A stretch of DNA of 64,000 bases. Origin: Eggerthellaceae bacterium. GTDB taxonomy: Bacteria > Actinomycetota > Coriobacteriia > Coriobacteriales > Eggerthellaceae. Made by a program: the position numbers and the translations under genes. Shown here in pieces: positions 1 through 7,574 of the stretch (the stretch's first letter is position 1; each line of letters begins with the position of its first letter). The notes under the pieces were generated by a model. That model did not search any database. It saw nothing but the letters and a program-made list of their open reading frames with translations, and was not told where the DNA came from. The stretch is taken from NCBI GenBank assembly GCA_030524475.1, contig JAUNGO010000001.1:1-64000 (forward strand), given 5' to 3'.

Positions 1-784
1 CGGAGCGGCCTCCCGCCTGCCAGGCGCCGCCGCAGCCGGGCTTGACCGTGAGGCGTATCTTGGCCCGTTCGCCGTACTGCGCGACCTCGCGGGGGAGCCC
101 GGGCCTCGGGCCTATGAGGGACATGTCCCCCTTGAGGACGTTGAGCAGCTGAGGGAGCTCGTCTATGGAGTGTCTCCTTATGAACGCTCCCACGCCGGGG
201 ATCACGCGCGGGTCGTCCTTGATCTTGAACAGCGGGCCGTCGGCCTCGTTGGCCGCCGCCAGCTCGCCCAGCATCCCGTCGGCGTTGGGGACCATGGAGC
301 GGAACTTGTACATGCGGAACAGCCTGTAGGTGCCGTCGGGGTTCACGCGCCCGACGCGCAGCTGGGAGTAGAGCGGGCCCGCGCCGGGGGACTTCGCGCA
401 TATTACCGCCGACAGGGCGAGCGACGGGACGAGCAGCACGAGCACCGCGATCCCGCTCGCGCACACGTCGAAGGCGCGCTTGGCGAGCCGGTAGCCGCGC
501 CGCGACAGGTCGGGCGCGATGCCCGAGTCCGCGCCGCGCAAGATTGCGGCGGCCTCGTCGTTCGTGAGGCTGGTCTCGATCCACCCGTCGGCGGTTGCCT
601 TCCCCGCGTCGACCTGGGTCGCGTCTTCGCGGCAAGGGCATGGCCCTTGCCCTACAGGGGCGCTCACTGTCCCAAAGCCAACCGCAGGAACGTCGGCGTC
701 GGCGAAAGCGACCGCCGTCGTCTCGGCGTTGCCTTGCGACGCGTCGTCAGTTTCCGTTATTCGATTTTCTTCTGCTTCTTGCAC
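1..784 (-). CDS. Undecaprenyl-phosphate sugar phosphotransferase (bacterial sugar transferase), C-terminus cut by window edge
   Basis: This is a polyprenyl-phosphate hexose-1-phosphate transferase of the bacterial sugar transferase family, which starts assembly of a lipid-linked surface polysaccharide at the membrane. The minus strand reads a disordered N-terminus, then KRAFDVCASGIAVLVLLVPS (the single hydrophobic segment typical of the family), then the catalytic core with RMYKFRSM, DELPQLLNVLKGDMSLIGPRP and VKPG. The gene runs off the left edge with only its end missing. The GTG start at 784 is tentative and overlaps the NusG-like stop by 28 bases; an internal start is possible. It follows the NusG paralogue directly, so the two are probably cotranscribed at the head of a polysaccharide cluster. 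Confidence 0.85.
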   Translation of the reverse strand, partial: MQEAEENRITETDDASQGNAETTAVAFADADVPAVGFGTVSAPVGQGPCPCREDATQVDAGKATADGWIETSLTNDEAAAILRGADSGIAPDLSRRGYRLAKRAFDVCASGIAVLVLLVPSLALSAVICAKSPGAGPLYSQLRVGRVNPDGTYRLFRMYKFRSMVPNADGMLGELAAANEADGPLFKIKDDPRVIPGVGAFIRRHSIDELPQLLNVLKGDMSLIGPRPGLPREVAQYGERAKIRLTVKPGCGGAWQAGGRS

Positions 785-1353
785 TCTTTGGTTCTGGTGA
801 TTTTTATTCCTAGCTGGGCAGTTATGGTTCTGCCGAATGCTTCGATTTCCAGGTAGGCCGCCTTCTTTCGATGGTCGACCTTCTTGATATGCGCCTCACG
901 TCCCACAAGCGGGCCGCTCGTCACGTGAAGCACGCCGGCCTCGATGTAGCCTTCCGACATGGCCACGGCAGAGCTGCCGCCCTGCGTTTGCGAGTCGATC
1001 CAGCGCACATCAATGTCGGACAAAGGAGCAAACACGTCGTCTTTTTGCACCAGGCGCGCGAACCCGTCTATGCGGCGCAGTGCTTGGGCGAGGCGCTCGG
1101 GCTGCGCAGTTTCGGCAATCAGGTAGCCCGGCATAAGCGGTTGCTCGGCGGGCAGCCATTTGCCCTCCCGCTTCACCCCCACGCGTATCATGGGCACGAA
1201 ACAGGCGCGCTCGTCCAGGTCGGTCGCTCGAAGGACAAGCTTGCGCACGTGGTCCTCGCGTCCAACGACCGTTTGAATCACGTACCAAGGCAATCTGCGC
1301 ATAGACATAGCTTCGCCATTCCGTCCTTCCGAATCGGCAAAAAAATAAGACAT
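757..1353 (-). CDS. NusG-family specialised transcription elongation/antitermination factor (RfaH/LoaP/UpxY-like)
   Basis: This is a NusG paralogue that would ride RNA polymerase and promote elongation through a particular long operon. The N-terminal NGN domain is visible as LPWYVIQTVVGREDHVRKL, then FVPMIRVGVKREGKW and MPGYLIAE. The C-terminal KOW-type domain contains SGPLVGREAHIKKVDHRKK and AYLEIEAFGRTITAQLGIKI. Its size fits paralogues rather than housekeeping NusG, and no secE or ribosomal genes are nearby. The next gene is a polysaccharide-initiating sugar transferase, the classic neighbour of such factors. I chose the ATG preceded by GAGGGA at about 10 bases; upstream (1371) and downstream (1308) ATGs are alternatives. 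Confidence 0.85.
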   Translation of the reverse strand: MSYFFADSEGRNGEAMSMRRLPWYVIQTVVGREDHVRKLVLRATDLDERACFVPMIRVGVKREGKWLPAEQPLMPGYLIAETAQPERLAQALRRIDGFARLVQKDDVFAPLSDIDVRWIDSQTQGGSSAVAMSEGYIEAGVLHVTSGPLVGREAHIKKVDHRKKAAYLEIEAFGRTITAQLGIKITRTKECKKQKKIE

Positions 1354-1508
1354 GCTTGCTCGTTCCCTCATTGCCAGCTTGCGTCGAACGCGACGCCGCT
1401 CAAGGCAGCAAGGTATGTTCGCTCAGAAAAACTGAGGCGGGGCTTCGTTTACCCCTCCCCGACATTGTAAAGCGCGGAATGCGCCCGCATGTTTCCCGAA
1501 CTTAAAAT

Positions 1509-1536
1509 ATTATAGCGATTTCGGAATTGAGCAAAA
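1509..1536 (-). promoter_or_regulatory. Likely sigma-A promoter of the NusG-like/polysaccharide operon
   Basis: On the minus strand a perfect TATAAT lies 16 bases after TTTTGC, in a short AT-rich island. Transcription would start near 1502 and give a leader of about 150 bases before the NusG-like start. The leader has small hairpins but nothing I recognise. The rest of the gap up to 1790 holds a GCGGGC...GCCCGC hairpin near 1610 and two copies of GCATRCGTTGGCTTT near 1747 and 1765, with no gene. Confidence 0.45.
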
Positions 1537-1791
1537 CCCCTGATCGGCGATCGTTCGTTTCACAAAAGCAGCCGATCGTTCCTGAATTTTGGGGTTAGAG
1601 GGGGTTGGAGCGGGCAACGCGAAGGCTTCGCCCGCCCTCGAATACGCGTGTGAACTGGTGATTTGCGGGGCGGGCGATCCCTGGTCATGATTACCGCTTT
1701 CGGTTCACTTCGTTCATTGCGGGGCTGCATCTTTCATTTTAGTTAGCATGCGTTGGCTTTTGCAGCATACGTTGGCTTTCGACAGGAAGAA

Positions 1792-1858
1792 AGGTGAGCG
1801 CGGGGGCGTAGTCCTGTTCACCGGTTCAGTGGACAGGGCTACGCCCCCGCGCTCACCT
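1792..1858. repeat. Long palindrome, family E copy 1
   Basis: A 67-bp inverted repeat with arms of 30 bases matching at 28 positions around a 7-base loop. The arms contain AGGTGAGCGCGGGGGCGTAG and its complement. A related palindrome sits at 2738-2798 on the other side of the NYN gene. It could fold as a very stable hairpin in RNA or act as a REP-like element. Confidence 0.85.
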
Positions 1859-1900
1859 CGTCTCACCTACGTTCATCTTTTGCCGTTTAGGAGGATTCGG

Positions 1901-1930
1901 TTGACACCCTCCTAGTTGGTACACCATAAT
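1901..1930 (+). promoter_or_regulatory. Strong promoter upstream of structured RNA and NYN gene
   Basis: TTGACA and CATAAT are separated by 18 bases. Transcription would begin near 1937 and run into the structured RNA and terminator that precede the NYN gene. The -35 is consensus, one of the best in the window. Confidence 0.6.
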
Positions 1931-1936
1931 ACGCAG

Positions 1937-2039
1937 CAGCGATAACCATTCCTCTGCGTCTGCTATCGCTCCTAAGTGACCCCCTAGCAGTAAGCCCCCC
2001 GTACATCAGGGGTGTGCCGAGCCTAGGGGGGTTGTTTTT
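1937..2039 (+). ncRNA. Candidate structured small RNA or leader ending in an intrinsic terminator, upstream of NYN nuclease
   Basis: About 100 bases between the promoter and the NYN gene can fold. ACGCAG (spanning the predicted start) pairs with CTGCGT, and AGCGATA pairs with TATCGCT; the two helices overlap and are partly exclusive. The 3' part is a CCCCCTAG/CTAGGGGG stem with an inner CCCC/GGGG helix, followed by TTGTTTTT, the form of a Rho-independent terminator. The NYN start codon is only 24 bases further on, so the gene would be expressed by read-through or from a separate start. This order (promoter, RNA, terminator, nuclease) resembles type III toxin-antitoxin loci, but I see no tandem repeats in the RNA. 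It could equally be an attenuated leader. Confidence 0.5.
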
Positions 2040-2063
2040 CACCTCGGATACAGGGGGAGCAAA

Positions 2064-2723
2064 ATGAGCAGAATGGCTATCTTAGTCGACGGCGCATTTT
2101 ATCTCAAGCGTGCGAAGTCGTTGTTCGGACAGAAAAGCCCAGCTGACAGAGCTGAAGAACTCGTTCAGTATTGCAAGAAGCATACGGAACACGAAGGTGC
2201 TGAACTATACAGGATCTTCTATTACGACTGCGATCCCGTCGGGAAAAAGGCGTTTCACCCGCTTCTCCACAGAACGATAGATCTCAGCAAGACAGACGAC
2301 TATAAATGGAAGATGGAGTTCTTTGGCGAGATCGCGCGAAAGAGAAAGTTAGCCGTGAGAAAAGGCGAGGCCCTCGACGGCTCCTGTGAATACGTCTTGA
2401 AGCGGGAAGTGGCGAGAGACCTAGTCGTCGGAAAGCGCACGACGGAAAGCCTTATCGAAAAGGATTTCGTCTTGGACGTTCAGCAGAAGGGAGTCGATGT
2501 TCGCATCGGGCTTGACTTGGCGCTCATCTCCCATGAGAAGTTCGCCGACCAAATCGTTCTCATAACTGGAGACAGCGATTTCGTTCCCGCCGCCAAATAC
2601 GCTAGGCGGCACGGAATCGATTTCATCATAGATCCGATGTGGCACAACTTCAGAGATGAACTCGGCGTTCACGTAGACGGCATGTACACCCCATGCCCAA
2701 ATCCAAAGAGAAAGAAAAGGTAA
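2064..2723 (+). CDS. NYN-domain (LabA/PIN-like) ribonuclease
   Basis: A stand-alone NYN-domain protein of 219 residues, a PIN-like fold with metal-dependent RNase chemistry in characterised members. The acidic residues are visible: AILVDGAFY near residue 9, KGVDVRIGLDLALIS near 150 and VLITGDSDFVPAAKYARR near 175. The end is basic (NPKRKKR), as expected for nucleic-acid contact. A GGGGGAG ribosome site lies 4 bases before the ATG. Base composition is near 50% GC, well below the flanking genes, which suggests transfer. The gene is isolated and bracketed by two family E palindromes. Its target is unknown; RNA decay, defence or a toxin role are possible. Confidence 0.8.
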   Translation: MSRMAILVDGAFYLKRAKSLFGQKSPADRAEELVQYCKKHTEHEGAELYRIFYYDCDPVGKKAFHPLLHRTIDLSKTDDYKWKMEFFGEIARKRKLAVRKGEALDGSCEYVLKREVARDLVVGKRTTESLIEKDFVLDVQQKGVDVRIGLDLALISHEKFADQIVLITGDSDFVPAAKYARRHGIDFIIDPMWHNFRDELGVHVDGMYTPCPNPKRKKR

Positions 2724-2737
2724 TGTGGGGATGCCGA

Positions 2738-2798
2738 CGAACACGGGGGCGCTGCCCTGCTCACTGACCCAGTGAACAGATCTACGCCCCCGTGTTCG
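2738..2798. repeat. Long palindrome, family E copy 2
   Basis: A 61-bp inverted repeat with end arms CGAACACGGGGGCG / CGCCCCCGTGTTCG and an imperfect inner helix (CTCACTG/CAGTGAAC). It shares the GGGGGCG...CGCCCCC plan with the element at 1792-1858. It sits 14 bases after the NYN stop and could serve as its 3' terminator. Confidence 0.8.
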
Positions 2799-2829
2799 CC
2801 CTACCCGCGTTCCACGTCAAACAGCAGAC

Positions 2830-2859
2830 GGCGGGGCGCATCCCTTTCCGCGCCCCGCC
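2830..2859 (-). terminator. GC-rich hairpin after the phenylacetate-CoA ligase-like gene
   Basis: GGCGGGGCGC and GCGCCCCGCC form a 10-bp stem with a 10-base loop, 10 bases past the stop. There is no clear U-tract, so it may stabilise the 3' end rather than terminate. Confidence 0.5.
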
Positions 2860-2868
2860 GCTTACGCT

Positions 2869-4104
2869 CTAGTAGCGGCTGTCGAAAATGCGCTTGGTTT
2901 TCTTCTCGCTGCGCGGCAGCTCGCCCATGGGCACGCCCTTCGCGTCGGGGGTGCAGCCGAGCTTCGCCTTGAAGATGGTGGCCAGCTCCTCCTCGCAGCG
3001 GGCCTTCGCCTCACCCTCGAGCGGCGTCTCGAACAGCACCGTGAGCACGTCTTTACCGGAGATGTTCTCGATCATCACCTGGTACTCGGAGCTGGTGCCG
3101 TTGGTGATCTGGATGACTTCCTCCACCTGCGCGGGGAACATATTGCAGCCCTTCACCTTGAACATATCGTCGGTGCGGCCCGTGAGCGTGGCGATGCGCG
3201 GGTGGCGGCAGCCGCAGGCGCAGTCGCCCGGGATGATGCGCGTGAGGTCGTGCGTGCGATAGCGAATGAGCGGCGCGCCCTCCTTCTGCAGCGTGGTGAG
3301 CACCAGCTCGCCCTCCTCGCCGTCGGGCAGCACCTTGCCCGTGGCCGGATCGACCACCTCGATGTACACGTAGTCGTCCCACACGTGCATGCCCGCGTGC
3401 TCGTCGCACGAAAGGCCGATGCCGGGGCCGTACACCTCGGTCAGGCCATAAATGTCGTAAATCTCGATGCCCAGCTCGTTTTGGATGCGCTGGCGCATCT
3501 TCTCGCCCCAACGCTCGGACCCGATGACGCCCTTGCGTAAGCGCAGGCGGTCGCGGATGCCGCGCTTCTGAATTTCCTCGGCAAGCAGCAGCGCGTAGGA
3601 GCTGGTGGCGCCCAGCACCGTGGAGCCCAAATCCTCCATCATCTTCAACTGCTTTTCCGTGTTGCCCGGGCCCATGGGAATGGCCATGGCGCCCAGCCGC
3701 TCGGCACCCAGCTGGAAGCCGATGCCGGCCGTCCACAGGCCGTAGCCCGGCGTGATCTGGATGCGGTCGGTTTTCGTGATACCCGCCATCTCGTAGCAGC
3801 GCGCGAACTGGATGGCCCAGTCGGTCACGTCCTTTTGCGTGTAGGGGATGATGACCGGCGTGCCCGTGGTGCCCGACGAGCTGTGGATGCGCACCACTTC
3901 CTCGTCCGGCACGGCCTGCAGCCCCAGCGGGTAGGCGGCGCGCAGGTCGTCTTTCTCGGAGAAGGGCAGACGCTCGAAGTCGGCCTGGCTGCGCACGTCG
4001 GTGATGTCGATGCCCTCGAACTTCTTCGCGTAGAAGGGGCTGCGCTCTTTCAGGGTGGCGAACTGCTTTTGCAGCATAGCAAGCTGCTCGGGTTTCATTT
4101 GCAT
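2869..4104 (-). CDS. paaK: Phenylacetate-CoA ligase family AMP-dependent ligase
   Basis: An adenylate-forming acyl-CoA ligase, 411 residues, matching the PaaK family in length and order. It would activate an aromatic or other carboxylic acid with ATP and CoA. The phosphate loop is HSSSGTTGTPVIIPYT, followed by ITPGYGLWTAGIGFQ, then DIYGLTEVYGPG and LIRYRTHDL. The C-terminal domain has TGRTDDMFKVKG and LPRSEKKTKRIFD, which carries the adenylation lysine region. It stands alone rather than in a phenylacetate-degradation cluster, and PaaK homologues in anaerobes often act on other aromatic acids, so the substrate is open. The start is supported by AAAGAGAG ahead of it. Confidence 0.88.
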   Translation of the reverse strand: MQMKPEQLAMLQKQFATLKERSPFYAKKFEGIDITDVRSQADFERLPFSEKDDLRAAYPLGLQAVPDEEVVRIHSSSGTTGTPVIIPYTQKDVTDWAIQFARCYEMAGITKTDRIQITPGYGLWTAGIGFQLGAERLGAMAIPMGPGNTEKQLKMMEDLGSTVLGATSSYALLLAEEIQKRGIRDRLRLRKGVIGSERWGEKMRQRIQNELGIEIYDIYGLTEVYGPGIGLSCDEHAGMHVWDDYVYIEVVDPATGKVLPDGEEGELVLTTLQKEGAPLIRYRTHDLTRIIPGDCACGCRHPRIATLTGRTDDMFKVKGCNMFPAQVEEVIQITNGTSSEYQVMIENISGKDVLTVLFETPLEGEAKARCEEELATIFKAKLGCTPDAKGVPMGELPRSEKKTKRIFDSRY

Positions 4105-4294
4105 GGGAGTCTCTCTTTCTTGTGATGGCGGTTGGAGTGCGAAGGAGCGGGCGCCGAGGCGCGCCGCAGACGTGGCGCTTCAAACCCGGTCAGAGCCGAG
4201 CTTGAAGCTAGAGCCATCGACCCGCCGACGCATGACGCGCGGCGAGCGTGAAAGAAAGTGCGTGTGATGTTGCAAGCGTGATAGCCATGCCCCT

Positions 4295-4322
4295 ATTGTA
4301 GGCGAAAGCAAGCGGAACGCAA
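4295..4322 (-). promoter_or_regulatory. Likely promoter of the PaaK-like gene
   Basis: On the minus strand TTGCGT and TACAAT are 16 bases apart. The leader would be about 180 bases and includes a GCTTCAA...TTGAAGC inverted repeat near 4176-4207. The gap between the divergent ligase and Abi genes holds no gene. Confidence 0.45.
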
Positions 4323-4421
4323 CGGGTGAATTTGGGGAAAGGAGGGGCGAGGGCGAACATTCGCCACCCCGTTCCCGTGATACAATCACCCGCAACGCCC
4401 AACCGACCGAAAGGCCAAACA

Positions 4422-5393
4422 ATGTCCCCCAAGTCCACTAACTCTCTCATGAAACATCTTCGAGATCAGGGGGTCTCCATCGGCGGCTCGACACAAAAGC
4501 GGAAGCTTAGGAATATCGGTTACTACCATGGCTACAAAGGATTCAGAGTTTTAGGTGACTCCTCAAAAAGACTTCCGATCACCGATTTCGGTCAAATCGT
4601 ATCTCTCCATGCCTTGGATACGCAAATCAAGACGCTGCTTTATCCGCACATAATGACAATCGAAACCGCGTTAAAAAATTACACGCTCGAGTCCGTGCTC
4701 AATCACGCCAAAAGCGAGGACTTCGATGAAATATACAAAACCTGCCTAACGGCATACAGGGGATACCGCCCCGGTACGGCAGACTACAAAAAATCCTGGG
4801 CAAACAGGCTCAGGCTGAGACAAACCGTCGACGGGCTGATCTCGCGCGAGCAGGATAAAAGACCGTTTTTTAAGCACTTCCGCGATCAGGGGAGAGCAAT
4901 CCCGATATGGGCCATCTTCGAAGCCATGACCCTAGGGGAATTCGGCAATTTCTATGCCTGCCTCGATCGCCCCGTCAAAAGCGCAATCGTTGCCGACCTC
5001 GGAATGCCCTCCCAGTACGACTCGGAGGCCCTTCTTCTTTCCGTCATCTTCTCGCTTAAGGATTTGAGAAACGCTATCGCCCACAACGCCATTGTCTCGG
5101 ACGTGCGTTTCAAGTCGGGAGGCATATCGGGCCGTGTCGGAAAACTTCTGAAAAGCGAGACAGGGATCGATTCGATCAATTTCTCCGATATCACGGACTA
5201 CGTCATCCTAATCGTCTATCTTCTCAGCCTTTTCAGGTTACCAAAGACCGACAGAAAAAGGCTTATCTCGGATTACGAGGCAATTCTCCTGAAATACAAA
5301 AGAGAACTTCCCCTTGAAATCTACGGGAGGCTTGTTCGCACCGAAACCTCCAACAAACTCGACACGCTCAAGAAATATGTAACAAAATCCTGA
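4422..5393 (+). CDS. AbiF/AbiD-type (Abi_2) HEPN ribonuclease, probable toxin of an RNA-antitoxin or phage-abortive system
   Basis: A 323-residue Abi_2 family protein. The N-terminus has the family pattern LMKHLRDQGVSIGG, KLRNIGYYHGYKGF and ITDFGQIVSLHALDTQIKTL. The HEPN motif is RNAIAHN (R-x4-H), the predicted RNase active site, following LLSVIFSLKDL. Families with this motif include phage-abortive-infection proteins. The ATG with GAAAGG upstream was chosen over a longer frame that crosses the promoter. GC is close to 50%, below the neighbours, so transfer is likely. A compact RNA with its own terminator lies immediately downstream, as in abiF loci described by comparative genomics. Confidence 0.85.
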   Translation: MSPKSTNSLMKHLRDQGVSIGGSTQKRKLRNIGYYHGYKGFRVLGDSSKRLPITDFGQIVSLHALDTQIKTLLYPHIMTIETALKNYTLESVLNHAKSEDFDEIYKTCLTAYRGYRPGTADYKKSWANRLRLRQTVDGLISREQDKRPFFKHFRDQGRAIPIWAIFEAMTLGEFGNFYACLDRPVKSAIVADLGMPSQYDSEALLLSVIFSLKDLRNAIAHNAIVSDVRFKSGGISGRVGKLLKSETGIDSINFSDITDYVILIVYLLSLFRLPKTDRKRLISDYEAILLKYKRELPLEIYGRLVRTETSNKLDTLKKYVTKS

Positions 5394-5422
5394 AAACCGG
5401 AGGATTGTGCTAAACTGTGTTT

Positions 5423-5487
5423 GCAATAGCGGTGGAAGCCTTCGGGTGACACCTGGAAAGGTCCGACAGGTTCGGGCCTTTCTTTTT
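5423..5487 (+). ncRNA. abiF-type RNA motif, candidate RNA antitoxin, with its own terminator
   Basis: Starting 30 bases after the Abi stop, an extended -10 (TGCTAAACT) precedes a short RNA. It contains GGTG...CACC (5431-5453) enclosing GAAG/CTTC, then GGAAAGG/CCTTTC with an inner CCGA/TCGG helix and a T5 tail, a canonical terminator. Outside it AAACCGGA near 5394 and TCCGGTTT near 5489 can also pair. From family knowledge, abiF-like HEPN genes are followed by a conserved small RNA (the abiF RNA motif), proposed to restrain the protein. Position and fold fit; I could not run a covariance model. Confidence 0.65.
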
Positions 5488-5533
5488 ATCCGGTTTATTG
5501 GGGTTAAGTTTCAGAAAGCGCACGTGGCGAACG

Positions 5534-6913
5534 CTACCCCACCTTCGTTTTCGATACTTCCTCGTAGGGGCGCATGTTGCGCTTGACGATGCGGAAGCAC
5601 GCGAGCGCCGTTACGGGGATGGCCACGGCGAGCACCGCACCGAAGTCGAAGCTGGCCGCGGCGCCGAGCTCGTCGATGATGATGCCGCAGATCGACGGGC
5701 CGAACGCCATGCCGCACGTCATGCCCGCGTTCAGCCACGTGATGGCCTCGGTGATGCGGCTGCCCGGCACGGCGCGCTCGCACGTGGCGTTCGCCGTGAT
5801 GATGAACGGGGCGTAAAACAGCGCGCCCGCCGTCGACACTACGAACAGCACCTCCGCCGACTCCACAAAGCACATGGTGCCGTACGCCAGCCCGATGAGC
5901 GCCGCCGTGCCCGCAAGCTGCACGTGCTGCGGCGCGCGCAGCTTGATCATGCCGAACACGAAACCCATGATCATCGACACGAACGACGCCACCATCAAAA
6001 TGACGCTGGCGACGTTGGGCTCGCCGAGCTCTTCGGCAAGCGCCACGGTGGTGGTGTCGAACACGCCGTAGAACCCGCCGAGGAAGAACATGAGCACGAA
6101 CAGCACGCGCACCACCGACGACGTGCGGATCACGCTCTTGTGGCGCTCGTCGCCCGCGTGGGCGCTCGCTGCGCCGGTGACCTGCGCAGACGTGCCTTCG
6201 CCGCTGGTTTCCGCACCTGTGCCCGCGCCTTCGCCATCGCCTTCCGCGCCCGCGCTCGGGCCTTCGCCCGACGCGTCTTGCTCGCTCCAACCCGGCTCGG
6301 GCTCGGTCGACTTCGACATCGTGAGCACCGCCACGCCCGCAGCGAACGCCACGCCGCCCGCCAGCAAACCCGCGATCGGCGCGATGGTCGAGGCGAGCAT
6401 GATGGAGATCGAGGGGCTGAACATGAAACCGATGTCGTCGAGCACGCCTTCGTAGGAGAACATCGTGCGCAAATCGGGAGCCGCGTCGCCCAAACGCCCC
6501 GTGCGGATGAGGTACGTCCAGCGAGCGCGCGGGAGGGCTTGGGCGCTCGGGAGAAAGCCCATGAGCACCGCGCCGACGAACAGCAGCCATTCAGGGCCGT
6601 GCAGGCTCACGGTTGTCAGCATCACGGCAAGCCCCACCAGCGTGACGGCGGCGGCCTTCGGAACCACGCGCGACTGCCCGCGCTCGTCGACGAGCTTCGA
6701 CACGCGCGGCGAGATGAAAAACGTCGCCAACGCGATGGCCGCCGAAACCAAGCCCGCGACAAGAAACGAGTAGCCCGCCAGCGTGAGCATGGTGACGGTG
6801 CCGATGTTCATCATGTAGGCGTAGAAGCGCATGAGAAACGCGCCCGCGTCGAAGGCGCGCGCCTCGCGCACGCGCAGCAGCGCCTTGTAAACGCCCGGGT
6901 TGACTGCCGACAT
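5534..6913 (-). CDS. Major facilitator superfamily transporter
   Basis: An MFS permease of 459 residues with about 12 predicted membrane segments in two bundles. The halves are joined by a long acidic, low-complexity loop of about 65 residues (EPEPGWSEQDASGEGPSAGA and following), ending at the basic HKSVIRTSS. Segments such as FYGVFDTTTVALAEELGEPN and RITEAITWLNAGMTCGMAFGP resemble drug or small-molecule exporters, but the substrate cannot be read. It starts 10 bases after the acetyltransferase stop with AGGGG upstream, so the two genes form an operon. It converges with the Abi/RNA locus. Confidence 0.82.
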   Translation of the reverse strand: MSAVNPGVYKALLRVREARAFDAGAFLMRFYAYMMNIGTVTMLTLAGYSFLVAGLVSAAIALATFFISPRVSKLVDERGQSRVVPKAAAVTLVGLAVMLTTVSLHGPEWLLFVGAVLMGFLPSAQALPRARWTYLIRTGRLGDAAPDLRTMFSYEGVLDDIGFMFSPSISIMLASTIAPIAGLLAGGVAFAAGVAVLTMSKSTEPEPGWSEQDASGEGPSAGAEGDGEGAGTGAETSGEGTSAQVTGAASAHAGDERHKSVIRTSSVVRVLFVLMFFLGGFYGVFDTTTVALAEELGEPNVASVILMVASFVSMIMGFVFGMIKLRAPQHVQLAGTAALIGLAYGTMCFVESAEVLFVVSTAGALFYAPFIITANATCERAVPGSRITEAITWLNAGMTCGMAFGPSICGIIIDELGAAASFDFGAVLAVAIPVTALACFRIVKRNMRPYEEVSKTKVG

Positions 6914-6922
6914 GCGCTGCCC

Positions 6923-7477
6923 CTACAGCTGAAGCTCGAACATGACGAAGTCGGTGACGCGCGGGTCTTTCGAGGCGAGCTTCGCGTAGCCGAGGTTGGT
7001 GTACCCCACCTTCTCGTAGAGGCGCTGCGGGCCTTTGTTGCTGACTAAGACCTCAAGCCTCATCACGCGCGCCCCGCGTTGGCGGGCAAGGTCGTGCGCC
7101 GCCGCCAACATGCGTCGCGCAATGCCGCGCCCCGCGAAGTCGGGATGAACGGCAAGCAGGTGGATAACCGCCACCTCGTCGGGCGCGGCCGCAACGCGCC
7201 ACGACACCTTCTCGTGCCCGGGCAGCGTCTCGTTGTTGACCACGAGCGCGCTCGCGAGGCGCTCGCGCTCCCCTTCCGCAAGCCAGCCGACCAAAAGCTC
7301 GCCCGCTGCAACGGCGTCGGCGAGCTCGGCCTGCGACGGATGCACGCCGCGCACCCACATGGGGTCGTTGTCGGTGCCGGCGGTGGCGGCGATCATGTCG
7401 TCGTAAAACGCCGCGAGCGCCGGCAAGTCGGCCTCGGTGGCAAGTGCGATGCGCAGGCAGTCGGCAGCAGGGGTCAT
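6923..7477 (-). CDS. GNAT-family N-acetyltransferase
   Basis: A GNAT acetyltransferase of 184 residues. The acetyl-CoA motif A is visible as VIHLLAVHPDFAGRGIARRMLAAAHDLARQRG, with R-G-x-G-I-A pyrophosphate contacts, and the later strand has LEVLVSNKGPQRLYEKVGYTNLG. The start has AAGGAG at 8 bases; a longer reading frame crosses the divergent methionine aminopeptidase promoter and was rejected. The acceptor substrate is unknown. Coupling to the downstream MFS gene could mean modification plus export of one compound, which is only inference. Confidence 0.85.
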   Translation of the reverse strand: MTPAADCLRIALATEADLPALAAFYDDMIAATAGTDNDPMWVRGVHPSQAELADAVAAGELLVGWLAEGERERLASALVVNNETLPGHEKVSWRVAAAPDEVAVIHLLAVHPDFAGRGIARRMLAAAHDLARQRGARVMRLEVLVSNKGPQRLYEKVGYTNLGYAKLASKDPRVTDFVMFELQL

Positions 7478-7574
7478 GCAAATTCTCCTTCGTACGTCGA
7501 TGTTTCCAACAAGCCTATCACAATGGCGCAGAAGTTGCGGTAGTATAACTGCCGAGAACCAACGGAGCGCTCCA

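Noticed and set aside
170-856. Long open frame on the plus strand over the sugar transferase
   Set aside because: It is the antisense of a clear sugar transferase reading frame; composition is Arg/Ala/His-rich without motifs.
1747-1785. Two copies of GCATRCGTTGGCTTT as an iteron or binding site
   Set aside because: Only two short copies, no replication or regulator gene beside them; noted only as a direct repeat.
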